Numbered from the stretch's first letter, positions 1 through 6,903 are shown. The stretch: DNA of 15,308 nt from DATHTK01 sp035463295 (GCA_035463295.1 DATHTK010000075.1:1-15308); one strand, 5' to 3'. Numbers and translations are program-made. The notes: generated by a model from the sequence alone, not told the origin.

Positions 1-206
1 CCGTACAGGGCAGCCCCACGCTCGTCCGCTCTCTTCTGGAAAACGACCTCCTCGACGAACTCACGCTCATGATCCACCCCGTCGTCGGGGCCGGAAAGCG
101 TCTCTTCGAGGACGGTCGCGCCCCGAAGAGACTTCGGCTCACGGACACGAAGACGACCCGGACGGGGGTCGTGATCCTCACCTACGAACCGAAAGACCCC
201 CGATGA
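1..206 (+). CDS. RibD C-terminal/dihydrofolate reductase-family protein (3' end only)
   Basis: This is the last 67 codons of a gene whose start lies left of the window; the first full codon begins at base 3. The visible protein reads VQGSPTLVRSLLENDLLDEL, then a stretch containing MIHPVVGAGKRLF, and ends LTYEPKDPR. This is the usual C-terminal strand-helix-strand pattern of RibD_C/DHFR-like reductases found as stand-alone proteins in actinobacteria, where they are presumed NADPH-dependent reductases of unknown substrate. The glycine-rich GAGKRLF turn and the closing GVVILTYEP strand are typical. The stop overlaps the ATG of the next gene by 4 bases (ATGA), so the two are probably translationally coupled. 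Family is fairly sure; substrate is unknown. Confidence 0.75.
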   Translation, partial: VQGSPTLVRSLLENDLLDELTLMIHPVVGAGKRLFEDGRAPKRLRLTDTKTTRTGVVILTYEPKDPR

Positions 207-553
207 CCATAAACCGAAGCGAATACGTGACCGAAATTGCCGATCTTCCCGGTGGCGAGAACGCCGTGAGGTTCGACGGACACGAACACGGGGCGAGCGT
301 CTCGTTCTTCATCACGCGCAATAAACCGGGAACGGGACCGAAACTCCACAAGCACCCGTATGATGAGACGTTCATCATGCAGGAAGGGGAGGCGCGTTTC
401 ACCGTCGGCGAGGAGAGCATCGAGGCCGCAGCCGGGGAGATCGTCGTCGTCCCGGCAAACACCCCGCATGGTTTCGTGAACACCGGCGAGGGCGTGCTTC
501 GTCAGGTGAATATCCACGCTTCTCCCCGAATGGAAACCGAGTGGCTGGAATGA
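203..553 (+). CDS. Small single-domain cupin protein
   Basis: The 116-residue protein is a complete Cupin_2-type beta-barrel. Cupin motif 1 is seen as LHKHPYDETFIMQEG, giving the usual two histidines and a glutamate for metal binding (H49, H51, E55). Motif 2 is GEIVVVPANTPHGFVN, giving the third histidine. Such small cupins bind a divalent metal and act as dioxygenases, isomerases or ligand sensors, so no substrate can be named. The ATG overlaps the preceding stop in an ATGA arrangement. Only 22 bases separate it from the next gene, so it is part of a four-gene unit. The length is normal and nothing appears broken. Confidence 0.85.
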   Translation: MTINRSEYVTEIADLPGGENAVRFDGHEHGASVSFFITRNKPGTGPKLHKHPYDETFIMQEGEARFTVGEESIEAAAGEIVVVPANTPHGFVNTGEGVLRQVNIHASPRMETEWLE

Positions 554-575
554 GGACGGATCGAAAGGAGCCGGG

Positions 576-1019
576 ATGTCGGAGGACGCGAACGACGTTC
601 GGCGTTTGGACGCGCTGGTCGGCGAATGGAGCATGGAGGCGGTCTTCCCCTTCGATCCACCCGTCACGGGGCGGGGGCGCGTTTCTTTCGAGTGGCTGCG
701 TGAAGGCTCTTTCCTCGTTCAGCGATGGGACGTCGAGCACCGCGATGCCCCCGACGGCATCGCGATCATCGGCCCGGAACGTTCGGACGGAGAGTATCGC
801 CAGCATTACTTCGACACGCGCGGCGTCTCGCGCATATATGAGATGAGCCTGCGGGACGGCGTGTGGAAGCTGTGGAGGGATTCGCCGGGCTTCTCGCAAC
901 GGTTCACTGGAACGTTCGGCGACGACGGAGATACCATCACGGGCTTCTGGGAGAAATCCAGCGACGGAGAAGCGTGGGAGCTCGACTTCGACCTCACGTA
1001 CACGAAGGAGACGAAATGA
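576..1019 (+). CDS. DUF1579-like protein of unknown function
   Basis: The protein has 147 residues and a pattern I associate with DUF1579-type proteins: an N-terminal LVGEW motif, a central RQHYFDTRGVSRIYEMSL segment, then WKLWRDSPGFSQRFTGTF and a closing FDLTYTK. These are predicted cytoplasmic, all-beta, calycin-like folds without an assigned reaction. No signal peptide or membrane segment is visible. The ATG at 576 is preceded by AAAGGAG (565-571) at a sensible distance. An ATG out of frame at 541 is a shadow. The stop overlaps the start of the hydrolase downstream (ATGA at 1016-1019), consistent with one operon. Family assignment is moderately sure; function is unknown. Confidence 0.8.
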   Translation: MSEDANDVRRLDALVGEWSMEAVFPFDPPVTGRGRVSFEWLREGSFLVQRWDVEHRDAPDGIAIIGPERSDGEYRQHYFDTRGVSRIYEMSLRDGVWKLWRDSPGFSQRFTGTFGDDGDTITGFWEKSSDGEAWELDFDLTYTKETK

Positions 1020-1819
1020 CGGACACACAAACCGGATACGCTCCGGTCAACGGACTGGAGATGTACTACGAGGTCCACGGCGAGGGAGAGCCTCTCGTCG
1101 TCCTTCACGGCGCGTACATGACGGTGGACGCTATGGGAGAGATCGTCCCGATGCTCGCCGAGACCCGGAAGGTCATCGCGGTCGAATTGCAGGCTCACGG
1201 ACGCACCACCGACATCGAGCGCCCGATCACATACGAGCAAATGGCCGACGACGTGGCCGCCCTTATCGAGCACCTCGGCATCGAGAAAGCCGACATCTTC
1301 GGCTATTCGATGGGGGGCGGGGTCGCTCTGCAAATCGCGATTCGGCATCCGGGGGTGGTGAGGAAGCTCGTGGCGGTGTCAGTTTCGTACACGAGCGACG
1401 GCGCGCACCCCGAACTTTTTAACACCATCGAGCATATCACGCCGGAGGTCTTCGCCGGGTCCCCGATCGAGGCCGCGTACCTCGAAGTCGCGCCGAACCC
1501 GGATGACTTCCCGAAGCTCGTCGAGAAGCTCAAAGAGCTCGACATGACCCCCTTCGAGTGGGACATAAGCGGCATCACCGCTCCCACCCTCCTCATCGTC
1601 GGAGACTCCGACGCCATCCGCCTCGAACACGTCGTCGAGATGTTTCGTATCCTCGGAGGCGGCGTCATGGGCGATCTCGCCGGACTCCCAGAATCGAGGC
1701 TCGCAGTGCTTCCCGCCACGTCGCACTTCATCCCCCCCGGCTCCGGGATGCTCGACCGCGCCGATCTCCTCGCACCGATGATCGGCGAGTTCCTCGACGC
1801 GCCGGAGGAAGGCGAGTGA
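1016..1819 (+). CDS. Alpha/beta-fold hydrolase
   Basis: I start this gene at ATG 1016, not at the upstream in-frame ATG 863. The downstream start overlaps the preceding stop by 4 bases, and the product then begins directly with the hydrolase fold; the extra 51 residues of the longer form are arginine-rich shadow sequence. The 267-residue protein has the oxyanion HG (31-32), the nucleophile elbow GYSMGGG with Ser98, the acid in GDSD (Asp199), and the base His237 in ATSHF. All catalytic residues are present. Similar proteins are esterases, epoxide or C-C bond hydrolases, or haloperoxidase-like enzymes; the substrate cannot be told. Its TGA stop is followed at once, in the same frame, by CCA-adding enzyme sequence. 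Confidence 0.88.
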   Translation: MTDTQTGYAPVNGLEMYYEVHGEGEPLVVLHGAYMTVDAMGEIVPMLAETRKVIAVELQAHGRTTDIERPITYEQMADDVAALIEHLGIEKADIFGYSMGGGVALQIAIRHPGVVRKLVAVSVSYTSDGAHPELFNTIEHITPEVFAGSPIEAAYLEVAPNPDDFPKLVEKLKELDMTPFEWDISGITAPTLLIVGDSDAIRLEHVVEMFRILGGGVMGDLAGLPESRLAVLPATSHFIPPGSGMLDRADLLAPMIGEFLDAPEEGE

Positions 1820-2371
1820 GCGGCGAAGAAATTCTACGGCCACGAGAACGTCGGCGCGGGCATCGCGCGCCGGGCGATGCGGCGCCTCGCCTACTCAAGG
1901 GACGACACGGACGCCGTCGCCCACCTCGTCGCCAACCACATGCGCCCCTACGGCTATGCCGCCTCGCGCAACCCGTGGAGCGACTCGGCCATCAGGCGCT
2001 TTATTCGGGACGCCTATCTCGCGCGCGGCGAACGAGTGCTCGCCGACGTGGACATGCTACTCAAGCTCGCCCGGGCGGACATCACCGGCAGCGCCCCGAG
2101 GAGGCGGCGCGTCGCGGAGGAGTCCTGGCACAGCCTCAAAGGGAGGGTGGATGAGCTCCGGGCCGAGGACGCCATCGAGAGGCTGGATAGCCCGCTCGAC
2201 GGCAACGAGCTCATGCAACACTTCGGCCGGGGACCGGGGCGCTGGATCAAGTCCCTCAAGGACTACCTTCAGGGCGAGGTGATAGAAGGCCGTCTCGCCG
2301 AAGACGATAAGGAAAGGGCCCGCGAGCTCGCCGAAGCCTTCGCCCGCGAACGCAACCTCTTCGAGGAGTAG
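1820..2371 (+). pseudogene. C-terminal remnant of CCA tRNA nucleotidyltransferase/poly(A) polymerase
   Basis: Directly after the hydrolase stop, in the same frame, the sequence reads KKFYGHENVGAGIARRAMRRL. This is the hallmark segment after the HD motif in bacterial CCA-adding enzymes and PcnB-type poly(A) polymerases. It continues with HLVANHMRPYGY, NPWSDSAIRRFIRDA, LLKLARADITG and a C-terminal LDGNELMQHFGRGPG helix, all in the family order. The nucleotidyltransferase core (GSxxR/DxD), the RNA-binding linker and the HD residues are absent, so about 184 residues remain of a protein usually over 400 long. No start codon with a Shine-Dalgarno is seen; the first in-frame ATG is 1877, inside the homology. 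I read it as a 5'-truncated gene. The front half may lie left of the window if a block was inserted. Confidence 0.8.
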
Positions 2372-2375
2372 AACA

Positions 2376-3248
2376 TTGGCTGTGGATTCTCTCGTCACCA
2401 CCGACTGGCTCGCCGAGCATCTCGGCGACCCGAACGTACGCGTCGTGGACGTCCGGGGCTACGTGAAGAAGCGCGACGTCGGCGAGGGCCGGCAGGAGGC
2501 CGAGTACCTGGGCGCGCGCGAGGAGTACGACGGGGCTCACGTTCCGGGCGCCGTCTACGTGGACTGGACCCGCGACATCGTAGACCCCGACGACCCCGTC
2601 CCCGCTCAGCTCGCCCCGCCCGAGCGCTTCGCTGCGCGGATGTCCTCCCTCGGGATCGGCGACGAGACGCACGTCGTCGTCTACGACCACGCGGGCGGCC
2701 AGTTCGCCACCCGCCTCTGGTGGGCGCTTACATACTACTCTCACGACCTGGTATCCGTTCTCGACGGCGGCTGGAAGAAGTGGACCGCCGAGGGCCGCCC
2801 CACGACGGCCGAGGCCCCAGAGCCCGGGGTCGCCTCGTTCACCTCGAGACCTAGAGAAGGGTGGCGGACGGACGCCGAAGGGCTGCTCGCCGCGAGCGGG
2901 CGCGGCGCGTTTCTGCTCGACGCCCGCGACGAGGGACAGTACACGGGGGCCGTAGCGCGGGGCGAGGGGCGGGCCGGCCGCGTCCCCGGCGCGAGGCACC
3001 TCCACGCCGACAGCCTCTTCGACCCGGAGACCGGCACCTTCCTCCCCGACAAGGAGCTGGCGCGCAGGCTGCGCGAGGCGGGCGTTCCTCAGGACAGGGG
3101 CGAGCCGGTCGTCGCCTACTGCAACGGCGGGGTCGCCGCGACGGTGCCTCTCTTCGCCCTCCACCGGCTCGGCTACACGAACCTCGCGAACTACGACGGC
3201 TCCTGGAACGAGTGGGGACTCCGGGAGGACCTTCCCGCCGAAGAGTGA
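2376..3248 (+). CDS. Two-domain rhodanese, thiosulfate/3-mercaptopyruvate sulfurtransferase type
   Basis: The 290-residue protein has two rhodanese domains in tandem. The N-terminal, non-catalytic one (about 8-140) has VVDVRGYV and AHVPGAVYVDW, with Asp104 in the loop where the cysteine would be. The C-terminal one (about 165-285) has LLDARDEGQYTG and the active loop CNGGVAAT with persulfide cysteine Cys249, followed by the conserved YDGSWNEWG. These enzymes move a sulfane sulfur from thiosulfate or mercaptopyruvate to an acceptor such as cyanide or thiols, in the cytoplasm. I use the TTG start at 2376 because AGGAG (2364-2368) lies 7 bases upstream; GTG 2382 is the alternative. The donor cannot be decided from the loop alone. 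Full length and intact. Confidence 0.9.
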   Translation: MAVDSLVTTDWLAEHLGDPNVRVVDVRGYVKKRDVGEGRQEAEYLGAREEYDGAHVPGAVYVDWTRDIVDPDDPVPAQLAPPERFAARMSSLGIGDETHVVVYDHAGGQFATRLWWALTYYSHDLVSVLDGGWKKWTAEGRPTTAEAPEPGVASFTSRPREGWRTDAEGLLAASGRGAFLLDARDEGQYTGAVARGEGRAGRVPGARHLHADSLFDPETGTFLPDKELARRLREAGVPQDRGEPVVAYCNGGVAATVPLFALHRLGYTNLANYDGSWNEWGLREDLPAEE

Positions 3249-3305
3249 GGGACGTCGTACCGCCCGTGGACAGGGGCGGGGCCAATGTTACAATCCAGGA
3301 GACCT

Positions 3306-3926
3306 ATGAAGACTCGGACAAAGAACATTATCTCCTGGGTTCTGAGCCTGATCATGATAGTCGCGGGGGGCGCCCTTATAGCGTCGTTCTTCCTGGCTGG
3401 CAGCTTGAGCAGCACCGCCACCAACGAGGAGAATCCCGGTGGCTTTAGCGTCCCGAGGCTCGAGAGCGCGGACAGGGGCAGCACCGGCGGCCCGGAGGAT
3501 AAGACCCTCGAGCTCACTATCCCGGCGATGGCCCGCATCGACAAAGATGAGGTGCCCAGCTCGGAGGCGAACGAGGAGCAACTCAAGAACTACGCGGCAG
3601 TCCACCTCCAGGGCACCGGCCACCCTTGGGAGGATGAAGCGAACGTCTACATCGCCGGACACCGACTCGGCTACCCCAATACCGAGAGCTTTCTGACCTT
3701 CTGGGACCTCAACGAACTCGAGAACGGAGATAGGGTCTTCGTGACCGACGCTAACGGCACGGAGTACACCTACGAGGTCTTCAAGGAGTTCACCGTGAGC
3801 CCCACCGACCTCTCCGTCACGGAGCCCATACCCGGTAAGAACGTACTGACCCTCCAGTCCTGCACCCTGCCGGACTACTCGCAGCGCCTGGTCGTCCAAG
3901 CCGAGCTCATCGAGACGAGCGCCTAG
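3306..3926 (+). CDS. Membrane-anchored sortase, class E-like
   Basis: Sortases are extracytoplasmic transpeptidases that cleave a C-terminal sorting signal on secreted proteins and link them to the cell wall. The 206-residue protein has a basic N-terminus (MKTRTKN), one membrane anchor (about 8-32), a Ser/Thr/Gly-rich linker, and a catalytic barrel from about 68. All three active residues are visible: His119 in IAGHRLG, Cys186 in LTLQSC and Arg194 in SQRLVV. I choose ATG 3306 over 3285 because AGGAG (3297-3301) precedes it and the anchor then starts correctly; the spacing is short at 4 bases. No sorting-signal substrate is in this window. The stop is only 7 bases from the stop of the convergent SDR gene, with no terminator in between. 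Confidence 0.9.
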   Translation: MKTRTKNIISWVLSLIMIVAGGALIASFFLAGSLSSTATNEENPGGFSVPRLESADRGSTGGPEDKTLELTIPAMARIDKDEVPSSEANEEQLKNYAAVHLQGTGHPWEDEANVYIAGHRLGYPNTESFLTFWDLNELENGDRVFVTDANGTEYTYEVFKEFTVSPTDLSVTEPIPGKNVLTLQSCTLPDYSQRLVVQAELIETSA

Positions 3927-3933
3927 AGAACCT

Positions 3934-4653
3934 TTACATCCCTCGCGTGGGTCGGAACTCTTGCGCCTTGAAGCGCTCTCCGGTCACGCCCTTGGACTCG
4001 TCCGAGGCCAGGTAGAGGAAGACGGCGGTGTTCTCCTCGGGGGTGATGCGGCTCGTCGGATCCTCCTCAGGGTAGGCGGCGGCGCGCATCTCCGTGCGCA
4101 TCCCACCCGGGTCCACGGCGTTCGCCCGGATACCCCGTTCCCCGAGCTCTGCGGCCAGGATCTGGGTCAGGCTCTCCACCCCGAACTTGCTAACGGAGTA
4201 GGCGCCCCACTCGGCCCTGCCCTCGACGCTGACCCCGCTCACGACGTTGATGATCGACCCGCCGGGCGGGATGTGGGGGATCGCGGCTTTCGAGACGAGA
4301 AACGGGCCGGTGAGGTTCGCGTCTATTACCCGGCGCCACTCGTCCTCGGGATACTCCTCGATCGCTACCCGCGGCCCGAGCACCCCGGCGTTGTTCACGA
4401 GCACGTCCACGCGGCCGAACCTCTCGACCGCGGCCCCGGTCAGGCGCTCGGCGTCCGCGCCCACAGAGACGTCCGCCGCGACCGCGAGCACCTCCGCGCC
4501 GGAGGCCTGGATCTCGCCAGCGACCGGACGAATGCTCTCCTCGCTGCGGGCGTTGACGACGACGGAGGCTCCTTCCCGCGCGAAAGCGTGCGCGAGCGCC
4601 CTCCCGAGGCCCTGGCTCGCGCCGGTGACGAGAGCGACCTTGTCTTGGAGCAT
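3934..4653 (-). CDS. Short-chain dehydrogenase/reductase (SDR) family oxidoreductase
   Basis: This is a classical SDR of 239 residues with a Rossmann fold. Seen in order: the cofactor loop TGASQGLG (10-17), NNAG (87-90), the structural Asn113, Ser139, and the catalytic pair Tyr152 and Lys156 in the YxxxK arrangement (YSVSK), then DPGGMRTEM. Arg36, in the NAR motif after the second strand, suggests NADPH preference. SDRs of this kind reduce carbonyls, for example 3-oxoacyl-ACP or sugar substrates; the substrate is not predictable. The ATG at 4651-4653 is preceded by a GGGAG Shine-Dalgarno on the minus strand (plus positions about 4655-4661). It converges on the sortase gene. The C-terminal tail FKAQEFRPTRGM is somewhat atypical. 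Confidence 0.9.
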   Translation of the reverse strand: MLQDKVALVTGASQGLGRALAHAFAREGASVVVNARSEESIRPVAGEIQASGAEVLAVAADVSVGADAERLTGAAVERFGRVDVLVNNAGVLGPRVAIEEYPEDEWRRVIDANLTGPFLVSKAAIPHIPPGGSIINVVSGVSVEGRAEWGAYSVSKFGVESLTQILAAELGERGIRANAVDPGGMRTEMRAAAYPEEDPTSRITPEENTAVFLYLASDESKGVTGERFKAQEFRPTRGM

Positions 4654-4906
4654 CTTTCTCCCTTCGATTGACCTGCTAACGCTCTAGCCTGACAGCTTAA
4701 TGCCTCGCCGTGCGACACGTCGCCGACGACCGGAGATAACCGGCGCCCGCTGGGTGATGAGTGGGGAAGGGAAGAAAGGGCTCGGACGCCGGTAACATAC
4801 ACGTTATCCTCTGCGAGGGCTCGCAGGGTAACGCTGGAGCAACGTTTCGGCAACGAAATCGCAACAGGCCTCTCTCCGAAGTGCGCCCGGGCATGCAGAG
4901 ACCCCG
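4654..4906. other. Intergenic region upstream of the SDR gene
   Basis: These 253 bases separate the divergent SDR gene and the doubtful ORF at 4907. I see no convincing coding frame. The sequence GGTAAC-6-GTTATC at about 4792-4809 is a small dyad with one wobble pair, and it has AT-rich content unusual for this window, so it may be a promoter or operator. The motif GGTAAC recurs at about 4828 and 4914. A definite -10/-35 pair for either direction could not be assigned. Confidence 0.3.
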
Positions 4907-5254
4907 ATGCGGGTAACCTTCTCCCGTGACGCAGGAAGCAGACCGCCACGATGTCGACGAGATGGACCCGCGCGGCTCGTGGTGCAAAGGAGGCTAGCCG
5001 CGGCGGACTGGAATATACCGGAGTGGGTCGGCTCGCGCCCCAGAGAACGCCTGCCCGAGGCCTGGATCGGGCAACTGGTCGTCGTTCGCAGGGTCAGTGG
5101 TCACGAACACATGGTGGTGCTCAGAGATGTCAGGGAGTTCGGGATCCTCTATACGATGGCGGGTACCAGGGAGCCCGTCTTCTCGCCCTGGAGCGCGATC
5201 TCGTGGTTGCGGCTCGCGCAGGAGGACACACAACCCGTCGAACCGCCTACGTGA
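4907..5254 (+). CDS. Small hypothetical protein, start uncertain
   Basis: I do not recognise this protein. The C-terminal part looks coding: it contains PEAWIGQLVVVRRV, HMVVLRDVREFGILYTM and SPWSAISWLRLA, an alternating beta-strand pattern ending with two tryptophans like a small beta-barrel. The first 24 residues of the ATG 4907 version (many Arg, Pro and Asp) look like translated non-coding sequence, and no Shine-Dalgarno precedes that ATG. GTG 4979 or 4982 would give a 90-91 residue protein. A perfect AAAGGAGG sits at 4985-4992, just inside the frame, but no in-frame start follows at the proper distance. The gene may be real with an odd start, or a decayed remnant. Confidence 0.45.
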   Translation: MRVTFSRDAGSRPPRCRRDGPARLVVQRRLAAADWNIPEWVGSRPRERLPEAWIGQLVVVRRVSGHEHMVVLRDVREFGILYTMAGTREPVFSPWSAISWLRLAQEDTQPVEPPT

Positions 5255-5344
5255 GACCTGGACTCCCCGAATGAGCGCACCTCCTCCGGAAGGGATGACT
5301 GCATCCCTCAACGGACCGGCGCTCGCGGCCTTCTCGATTCACAC

Positions 5345-5364
5345 GAAAAAGCCGGACCCCGGCT
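5345..5364 (-). terminator. Rho-independent terminator, minus strand
   Basis: On the minus strand AGCCGG-GGT-CCGGCT is followed by a run of T residues (plus AAAAA at 5346-5350, one base shared with the stem). The stem is 6 bp with a 3-base loop. No recognised gene ends into it from the right, as the DUF11 gene has its own terminator; it may therefore end an unrecognised short transcript. Confidence 0.55.
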
Positions 5365-5681
5365 AGGCCAGGAACCCGGCTATGGGTCCGAAACGCCAGT
5401 CAGCCTCGAGGCGGCCTGCGCACGCTCGTATCCCCCTCCGGAAGAACCTCCGCGGTCGTTAGCAGCGTCCACAGACGCTTTGCACGCTTCCGAATCGTCC
5501 TGGCCGCGTTTACCTCCTTCTCAAACAAGCCCTCCAAACGACGAACCTGTTACATGCAGACTGCATATAGAGGACGGTCGCATACGGTGCGACGTGTGAA
5601 TACTCTTCCCTCGAGCCAGGCGCAACCGTGGGCCGGTCAGCCATACACAACACCCTCCTGGCTCTCTCGTCCGGGAAACCG

Positions 5682-5709
5682 AGAGCGGGGGCTTTCGGAC
5701 CCCCGCTCT
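5682..5709 (-). terminator. Terminator of the DUF11-type gene
   Basis: A perfect 10-bp stem, AGAGCGGGGG paired with CCCCCGCTCT, with an 8-base loop, lies about 20 bases beyond the stop of the minus-strand secreted-protein gene. On the minus strand it is followed by the weak T-tract CGGTTTCC. Placement and stem strength support termination of that gene. Confidence 0.7.
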
Positions 5710-5728
5710 GGCAAGTGGGATGACTATC

Positions 5729-6340
5729 CTAGCGTGTCCGGATATCGCCCACGCTGGCGGTGCCGTTGCCCGCCTGTACGCCGCCCACGCAAGCGTCCGC
5801 GCCGTTATTGTTGGCGTTCGCCTTCACGCCGCAGCGCTGTTTGTCATCCTTGACGGCTCTGTGGCGTGCCGAGTCGGCGCTTTCACGAGTTCCGCCGAAG
5901 CCCTCGGTGGTGTGAGAGACGTACGCCGTATTCTTGTAGCGCCCCCTCTCGGTGGTCTTGACGTAGATCTTTACGGTAAAGCTCTGGCCGCGAGTGAGCG
6001 TATAGGGACCGCACTCGACGGTGCGGCTGGACCTTACAAACCCACAGCTCCCCGGCTCGCGCAGGCTGGTGGACGCCCTCAAGAACTTCACGTTCTTGGG
6101 CAGTGGGTCTCTCATCTCCACTCCCGTCAACCGGCGGCCGGAGGTGTTCTTTATGTCGATGACGTAGACCTGCTGCTCGCCGACCTCGACTACTTTTGGC
6201 TTGATCCTCTTGTCGATCGATAACTCAGGGGCCGCCTGCGCTTGAGAGCTTCCGAAGGCCGCGACCGCGCCCAGCGCTACTATCGCTCCGAGCATCGCTA
6301 TCACCCATACTGGGAGTCTCCTCCGCACCGTATCCGCCAT
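5729..6340 (-). CDS. Secreted DUF11-type surface protein
   Basis: The 203-residue protein starts with a typical signal peptide: basic residues (RRR at 6-8), a hydrophobic core at about 11-30, and a likely cleavage after AQA (residue 36). It is followed by one Ig-like DUF11/conserved-repeat domain (about 38-145) recognisable by LSIDKRIKP, VYVIDIKNTSGR, GVEMRDPLPKNVKFL and FTVKIYVKTTERGRYKNTA. The four cysteines of the mature protein (99, 110, 170, 184) could form two disulfides. The tail is rich in Gly, Asn and Ala and has no LPxTG-like signal or second membrane segment, so the protein is probably released or wall-associated by another route. The ATG is preceded by AGGAGAG on the minus strand (plus about 6343-6349). 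A binding role is inferred only. Confidence 0.85.
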   Translation of the reverse strand: MADTVRRRLPVWVIAMLGAIVALGAVAAFGSSQAQAAPELSIDKRIKPKVVEVGEQQVYVIDIKNTSGRRLTGVEMRDPLPKNVKFLRASTSLREPGSCGFVRSSRTVECGPYTLTRGQSFTVKIYVKTTERGRYKNTAYVSHTTEGFGGTRESADSARHRAVKDDKQRCGVKANANNNGADACVGGVQAGNGTASVGDIRTR

Positions 6341-6497
6341 AACTCTCCTCTCTGTGTGGGGTAGGGAAGACAGAGGCGCCCGACCCCGGTTACATGACGT
6401 CTATAAAGCTTACGGGTGACGGAGAGGGTGGCACATCCCCTAAACGACGTATATTCGCGGTTGCTAGCGGATTGCTGACGGCCAAAATCGAAAAGGG

Positions 6498-6531
6498 CCC
6501 GGGTCCGGACGGATAGCGAGAAAGGACCGGG
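6498..6531 (-). terminator. Terminator of the DUF3303-type gene
   Basis: CCCGGGTCC (6498-6506) pairs with GGACCGGG (6524-6531), with one bulged G. On the minus strand the stem is followed by CCCTTTTCGATTTT, a good T-rich tail. It lies 40 bases beyond the stop of the minus-strand gene at 6571-6849 and supports that gene being real. Confidence 0.65.
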
Positions 6532-6570
6532 ACTCCGAGGTGCCCCGGACCTAAGATCGCCTTCCACAGA

Positions 6571-6849
6571 TTACTGAGACATCGACTGCCTGAGCATCTC
6601 CATGCCCTGCTCCGCCGTCACGGCGGGGAACACCTCTATCTCGAAGAGGTCGCCCCACTGCAACCTTATCTGGCCGAACGGGGCCATGCTTTCCGCTTCC
6701 ACGACCGCGACCACTCTGGGAGAGTCCGTCTCGAGCCAGTGCTCGGACACGACGTTCATTCCCTCCGGATAGTCCCACTCTAGCCGGCGGGCACCTCCCT
6801 CCTGGAAAGTAGATCCTGGACGAGTGCTCAGCAGCGCCACGAACAGCAT
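6571..6849 (-). CDS. DUF3303-type small protein
   Basis: The 92-residue protein begins MLFVALLSTRPG and has the layout of DUF3303 proteins: a beta strand, then WDYPEGMNVVSEHW, then a strand with RVVAVVEAES, then WGDLFEIEVFPAVTAEQG and a C-terminal helix ending in RQSMSQ. This suggests a small ferredoxin-like alpha/beta fold, cytoplasmic, of unknown role; the first residues are a strand and not a signal peptide. The start at 6847-6849 is well supported by AAGGAGGT on the minus strand (plus 6856-6863) about 7 bases away. Its leader contains a 7-bp hairpin just before the Shine-Dalgarno, and an 18-base palindrome lies further upstream, so it may be regulated singly. Confidence 0.8.
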   Translation of the reverse strand: MLFVALLSTRPGSTFQEGGARRLEWDYPEGMNVVSEHWLETDSPRVVAVVEAESMAPFGQIRLQWGDLFEIEVFPAVTAEQGMEMLRQSMSQ

Positions 6850-6866
6850 GGGCCTTACCTCCTTCC

Positions 6867-6888
6867 GCCCGCCTTTCCCCTGGCGGGC
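6867..6888 (-). promoter_or_regulatory. Leader hairpin next to the DUF3303 ribosome-binding site
   Basis: GCCCGCC (6867-6873) and GGCGGGC (6882-6888) form a perfect 7-bp stem with an 8-base loop in the 5' leader of the minus-strand gene. It ends a few bases before AAGGAGGT. It may stabilise the message or affect ribosome access. Confidence 0.4.
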
Positions 6889-6903
6889 TCGCCTGGATCA
6901 AGA

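Larger units (their letters stand above)
5255..5728. other. 474-base gene-poor region
   Basis: This stretch has two minus-strand hairpin terminators (5345-5364 and 5682-5709, listed separately). A minus-strand AGAAGGAGGT (plus 5512-5521) is a very good Shine-Dalgarno but has no ATG, GTG or TTG at the right distance. Downstream of it, the minus frame is open from 5520 to a TAG at 5380-5382 (46 codons, ending in ...SRLTGVSDP) and stops just before the 5345-5364 terminator. An 18-codon minus ORF starts just upstream and ends in the same AGGAGGTAA. This could be a decayed gene or an unannotated small transcript. No protein family is recognisable. Confidence 0.3.

Noticed and set aside
863..1015. 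Upstream extension of the hydrolase frame from ATG 863.
   Set aside because: It overlaps the DUF1579-like gene and is arginine-rich; ATG 1016 gives a normal hydrolase.
2256..3164. Long minus-strand open frame (302 codons) opposite the rhodanese gene.
   Set aside because: It is antisense to a clear two-domain rhodanese, its composition is Arg/Gly/Val-rich shadow sequence, and it has no family motif.
3285..3305. Earlier ATG 3285 for the sortase.
   Set aside because: It has no ribosome-binding site, and the AGGAG at 3297-3301 would lie inside the coding sequence.
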